From: an uncultured Bacteroidales bacterium
Lineage (GTDB): Bacteria > Bacteroidota > Bacteroidia > Bacteroidales > P3
Direction of reading: 5' to 3'
DNA length: 64,000 nucleotides
Assembly (NCBI GenBank): GCA_910586395.1
Contig: CAJUFX010000003.1
Coordinates: 127,915 to 191,914 of the forward strand
In this document: positions 61,135 through 64,000 of the stretch, one piece after another
How positions within the stretch are numbered: position 1 is the first letter of the stretch
How the letters are laid out: the number at the start of each line of letters is the position of its first letter
Notes under the pieces: model-generated
What the model saw: only the letters and a program-made list of their open reading frames with translations
Told to the model about the DNA's origin: nothing
Databases searched by the model: none
Position numbers and translations under genes: made by a program

Positions 61135-62211
61135 ATGGAAGAATTACGTTTAATGAAAGGGAACGAAGCCATCGCCGAGGCCGCCATCCGCGCCGGTTGC
61201 GACGGCTATTTCGGTTATCCTATCACGCCCCAGTCCGAGGTGATGGAATACTTGATGAAAGAACGTCCCGAAAATCGTACCGGCATGGTGGTGCTGCAAG
61301 CCGAAAGCGAATTGGCCGCCATCAACATGGTTTACGGCGGTGCCTGCTGCGGCAAACGCGTCATGACCTCTTCGTCCAGCCCCGGTTTCAGCTTGAAACA
61401 GGAAGGCATTTCCTATATGGCCGGCGCCGAATTGCCCTGCCTTATCCTCAACGTCGTACGCGGCGGTCCCGGTCTGGGTACGATCCAGCCGGCCCAGTCC
61501 GACTATTTCCAATCCACGAAGGGCGGCGGCCACGGGGACTACCGTCTGATCGTCCTCGCGCCCTCTTCCGTACAGGAAATGGCCGATTTTGTGGCTTTGG
61601 GCTTCGACTTGGCGTTCAAATACCGGATGCCGTCGTTGATTTTGTCGGATGGCGTCATCGGTCAGATGATGGAAAAGGTCGTATTGCCGGAACAGCGTCC
61701 GCGTTTCACGGAAGCCGAAATCCGCAAGAATACGCCTTGGGCCACGGTGGGCAAGACGCCCGACCGCGAGCACAACATCATCACGTCCTTGGACATGGAT
61801 GCGGCCAGTCAGGAAAGACACGTTCTGCACCTGCAGGAAAAATACAACGCGGTGGAACAGAACGAAGTCCGCTTTGAAGAGATTCAATGCGAAGACGCCG
61901 ACTACATCTTTGTCGCCTACGGCTCATGCGCCCGTATCTGCCAGAAAGCCGTGGATTTGGCCCGCGCCAAAGGCATCAAGGTGGGTCTGTTGCGTCCCAT
62001 CACGCTCTTCCCGTTCCCGACCAAGGAAATCGCCCGTCTGGCTGAAAAAGCCAAAGGCTTCCTCTCGGTGGAAATGAGTTTGGGTCAGATGGTGGAAGAC
62101 GTCCGTCTGGCGGTGAACGGCAAAACGAAAGTAGAATTCTACGGTCGTGTAGGCGGTATCATCCCCAACCCGGATGAAGTAGTTAACGCATTAGAAACAA
62201 AATTATTATAG
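61135..62211 (+). CDS. vorB: 2-oxoacid:ferredoxin oxidoreductase alpha subunit, VorB-type
   Basis: Catalytic subunit for oxidation of 2-oxoacids, probably branched-chain 2-oxoacids such as 2-oxoisovalerate, to acyl-CoA with reduction of ferredoxin. 358 residues: MKGNEAIAEAAIRAGCDGYFGYPITPQSEVMEYL, LQAESELAAINMVYGGACCGKRVMTSSSSPGFSLKQEG and VVRGGPGLGTIQPAQSDYFQ are standard. The VorB/KorA distinction is made on overall resemblance and on the downstream ptb gene, so substrate is uncertain. Confidence 0.92.
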   Translation: MEELRLMKGNEAIAEAAIRAGCDGYFGYPITPQSEVMEYLMKERPENRTGMVVLQAESELAAINMVYGGACCGKRVMTSSSSPGFSLKQEGISYMAGAELPCLILNVVRGGPGLGTIQPAQSDYFQSTKGGGHGDYRLIVLAPSSVQEMADFVALGFDLAFKYRMPSLILSDGVIGQMMEKVVLPEQRPRFTEAEIRKNTPWATVGKTPDREHNIITSLDMDAASQERHVLHLQEKYNAVEQNEVRFEEIQCEDADYIFVAYGSCARICQKAVDLARAKGIKVGLLRPITLFPFPTKEIARLAEKAKGFLSVEMSLGQMVEDVRLAVNGKTKVEFYGRVGGIIPNPDEVVNALETKLL

Positions 62212-62215
62212 GAGG
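62211..62215 (+). promoter_or_regulatory. Shine-Dalgarno GGAGG of vorA
   Basis: GGAGG sits 4 bases before the ATG at 62220, overlapping the vorB stop codon region. Confidence 0.65.
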
Positions 62216-62219
62216 TTGT

Positions 62220-62996
62220 ATGGCATCAAACATTTGCACACCCGAGAACTTGGTTTACAAGAAAACCGCTCTCATGACCGATAATGTCCTGCACTACTGT
62301 CCCGGTTGCGGTCACGGTACCATACACCGTACCTTGATGGAAGTCGTAGACGAAATGGGTCTTCAGGAAAAGACCATCGGCATCGCGCCGGTAGGTTGCT
62401 CGGTTTTCGCTTACAATTATATGAACGTGGATATGCAGGAAGCGGCCCACGGACGTGCGCCCGCGTTGGCGACGGCCGTCAAGCGCCTCATGCCCGAAAA
62501 GTTCGTCTTCACCTATCAGGGCGACGGCGACTTGGCGGCCATAGGCACGGCTGAAACGATTCATGCCTGCAACCGCGGCGAAAACATCCTGATGATTTTC
62601 GTGAACAACGCGATTTACGGTATGACCGGCGGTCAGATGGCGCCTACGACGCTCGAAGACATGAAGACCGCCACGAGCCCCTACGGTCGCGATGTCAATA
62701 AGGTGGGTTGGCCGTTGCGCATCACGGAAATGATTGCGCAACTCAACGGTGTCCGCAACGTTTCGCGTCATTCGGTACATACGGCCGCGGCCGTCCGCAC
62801 GCTGAAGAAAGCGATCAAGAAAGGCATCGAAGACCAGATGGCCAACAAAGGCGGTCTGACCTTCATCGAAGTCATGTCGAACTGCAACTCCGGTTGGAAG
62901 ATGAAACCGACCGACGCCAACAAATGGATGGTGGAGAACGTGTTCGAATACTTCAAGCCGGGCGACATCAAAGTAGATGGCCAATTGGTAAGATAA
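62220..62996 (+). CDS. vorA: 2-oxoacid:ferredoxin oxidoreductase beta subunit (TPP-binding)
   Basis: 258 residues. Thiamine diphosphate site: CPGCGHG (27-33), GDGDLAAIGTAE (101-112) and FVNNAIYGMTGGQMAPTT (127-). The pattern GDGD(x)AAIG...NN is that of the OFOR beta family. Forms the catalytic core with VorB. The stretch after residue 230 carries no cluster-binding cysteines. Confidence 0.95.
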   Translation: MASNICTPENLVYKKTALMTDNVLHYCPGCGHGTIHRTLMEVVDEMGLQEKTIGIAPVGCSVFAYNYMNVDMQEAAHGRAPALATAVKRLMPEKFVFTYQGDGDLAAIGTAETIHACNRGENILMIFVNNAIYGMTGGQMAPTTLEDMKTATSPYGRDVNKVGWPLRITEMIAQLNGVRNVSRHSVHTAAAVRTLKKAIKKGIEDQMANKGGLTFIEVMSNCNSGWKMKPTDANKWMVENVFEYFKPGDIKVDGQLVR

Positions 62997-63025
62997 GGGA
63001 TTATTCACGCTAAAATCACAAAACA

Positions 63026-63571
63026 ATGACAGAAGAAATTATTATAGCAGGATTCGGTGGGCAAGGGGTATTGTCTATGGGCAAAATCCTGGCCTACTCG
63101 GGCGTGATGGAAAACAAGGAGGTCAGCTGGATGCCTTCCTACGGTCCTGAAATGCGCGGCGGTACGGCCAACGTATCGGTCATCATCAGCGATGAACGCA
63201 TTTCCTCTCCCGTCATCAATGCTTTCGATACGGCCATCGTGCTCAACCAGCAGTCGATGGACAAATTCGAAAGCGCGGTCAAACCCGGCGGCTGCCTGAT
63301 TTACGATCCCAACGGCATCACGCGTCACCCGGAACGCAAAGACATTAAAGTCTATACGATTGCGGCCAACGACGCGGCCAACGAAATGGGCTTGAGCAAA
63401 GTGTTCAACATGATCGTATTGGGCGGTTTTCTGAAAGTAAAACCGTTGCTTCAAGCCGAATTCATCCACAAAGGTTTGGAAAAATCCTTGCCGGCCCGTC
63501 ACCACAATTTGATTCCGGAAAACGAGAAGGCGATAGAACTGGGTAAGTCTTTAATCAAAGAAGTACGCTAG
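63026..63571 (+). CDS. vorC: 2-oxoacid:ferredoxin oxidoreductase gamma subunit
   Basis: 181 residues. The start EEIIIAGFGGQGVLSMGKILAYSGVMENKEVSWMPSYGPEMRGGTANVSVIIS is the gamma-domain signature of CoA-dependent OFORs; SPVINAFDTAIVLNQQSMDKFES follows. Together with the ferredoxin, VorB and VorA genes it completes a four-subunit enzyme. A strong terminator lies between it and ptb. Confidence 0.95.
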   Translation: MTEEIIIAGFGGQGVLSMGKILAYSGVMENKEVSWMPSYGPEMRGGTANVSVIISDERISSPVINAFDTAIVLNQQSMDKFESAVKPGGCLIYDPNGITRHPERKDIKVYTIAANDAANEMGLSKVFNMIVLGGFLKVKPLLQAEFIHKGLEKSLPARHHNLIPENEKAIELGKSLIKEVR

Positions 63572-63590
63572 TTTTTTCCATTCCTCTGTT

Positions 63591-63627
63591 AAAGGCGGCT
63601 CCGTTTCAACGAGGCCGCCTTTTTTTA
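63591..63627 (+). terminator. Intrinsic terminator of the vor operon
   Basis: AAAGGCGGCTCC / GAGGCCGCCTTT stem followed by a T-run, before the ptb promoter. Confidence 0.9.
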
Positions 63628-63654
63628 TACGCCCATTATTACCGATATTTTTAG

Positions 63655-63662
63655 TACCTTTG
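63655..63662 (+). promoter_or_regulatory. Promoter -7 element TACCTTTG of ptb
   Basis: Exact TAnnTTTG. No clear -33 TTG at 20 bases. Leader about 50 bases. Confidence 0.65.
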
Positions 63663-63717
63663 CGGTCTTTTACGGGAAACACGCAACCTGATTAAGAATT
63701 TATAAACAATTACAAAT

Positions 63718-64000
63718 ATGGTAATCAATAAATTAGATCAAATGTTCGAGCTTCTTCGGAGCAAGGACAAAAAACGTTTGGTAGCGGCCTACGCCAACGA
63801 CTCCCACACCATCGGCGCCGTAAGCAAGGCTATTGACCTCGGGATTGTAGAGGCTACCTTGGTAGGTGACGAAGCGACAATCGCGAAAGTATGCCAGGAA
63901 GAAGGCATCGACGTCAAGAAATTCAAAATCGTGCAGGAAGCCGACGAAAACAAGGCGGCGGCCCTGGCGGTTAAATTGATCAACGACGGCGAAGGCAATT
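63718..64000 (+). CDS. ptb: Phosphate butyryltransferase (5' part; runs off window)
   Basis: Transfers an acyl group from CoA to phosphate; the acyl phosphate then gives ATP through butyrate kinase, probably encoded beyond the edge. The first 94 residues are visible: MVINKLDQMFELLRSKDKKRLVAAYANDSHTIGAVSKAID and GIVEATLVGDEATI, which is the start of the Ptb/Pta family. It has its own promoter, separate from the vor operon, but the two together fit a route from 2-oxoacids to branched or straight short-chain acids with ATP gain. Confidence 0.88.
   Translation, partial: MVINKLDQMFELLRSKDKKRLVAAYANDSHTIGAVSKAIDLGIVEATLVGDEATIAKVCQEEGIDVKKFKIVQEADENKAAALAVKLINDGEGN

Noticed and set aside
1..64000. 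CRISPR arrays, insertion sequences, prophage or att sites
   Set aside because: No regularly spaced repeats, transposase, integrase or phage genes were seen. The four tRNA genes have no adjoining integrase.

Overview
The window is a chromosomal segment of an anaerobic member of the Bacteroidales (phylum Bacteroidota). The evidence is the type IX secretion protein PorQ, two proteins with T9SS C-terminal sorting domains, Gld-type lipoprotein peptidyl-prolyl isomerases, a GldF-GldG fusion, a serine palmitoyltransferase for sphingolipids, DUF4199, DUF6913 and Omp28 families, a 6S RNA between zapA and rny, and at least 18 promoters with the Bacteroidota -7 element TAnnTTTG. Base composition is moderately GC-rich (by eye). 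I cannot name a genus. I see no prophage, insertion sequence, CRISPR array or integron; nearly all genes look like chromosomal housekeeping or cell-envelope genes.

Layout, left to right. 1-2615: leuS, C-terminal end cut off. 2775-8654: nucleoside phosphorylase, then a DHH phosphoesterase, two FKBP lipoproteins, an outer-membrane barrel and a radical SAM protein. 8774-9048: two tRNA-Leu genes. 9188-18133 (minus): a 1298-residue type B T9SS cargo protein, polyprenyl diphosphate synthase, sufE, rarA, an RsmI-like methyltransferase and dnaA. 18561-20921 (minus): a coiled-coil gene, zapA, 6S RNA and rny. 20983-25709: rluA-like gene and panB, the serine palmitoyltransferase, dapA and a DUF6913 gene. 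25811-30490 (plus): a transketolase split into two genes with a secreted VWA-domain gene between them, then mpl.

30555-36959 (minus): lptE, a sigma-54-type activator without an input domain, yebC, yidC, holA and a Sua5/YciO protein, followed by the SRP RNA gene. 37309-41588 (plus): a tight five-gene operon of DUF4199, a membrane glycosyltransferase, a HAD phosphatase, a MORN-like secreted protein and porQ. 41710-45157: a secreted protein with a long acidic tail, a BASS-type transporter, tRNA-Arg and a DegT-type aminotransferase. 45381-50469: guaA, a LysM plus periplasmic-binding-fold protein and an Omp28-like T9SS cargo. 50526-54950 (minus): tRNA-Met, an M23 peptidase, an unknown helical secreted protein and phoH. 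55105-59436: SAM hydrolase family protein, GldFG fusion and a DUF4340-like partner. 59579-64000: dnaN, then a ferredoxin and three-subunit 2-oxoacid:ferredoxin oxidoreductase operon and the start of phosphate butyryltransferase.

The physiology implied is amino-acid fermentation: branched-chain 2-oxoacids are oxidised to acyl-CoA with reduced ferredoxin, and acyl-CoA is then converted to acyl phosphate for ATP synthesis. Much of the rest serves the envelope: T9SS export, LPS insertion, sphingolipids and peptidoglycan recycling and hydrolysis. No clearly new system is proven. The most unusual items are the VWA gene inside the split transketolase locus, the GAFTDA variant activator beside lptE and yidC, the porQ operon with glycan genes, a predicted leaderless mRNA, and a few strong Shine-Dalgarno sites in a phylum that rarely uses them.
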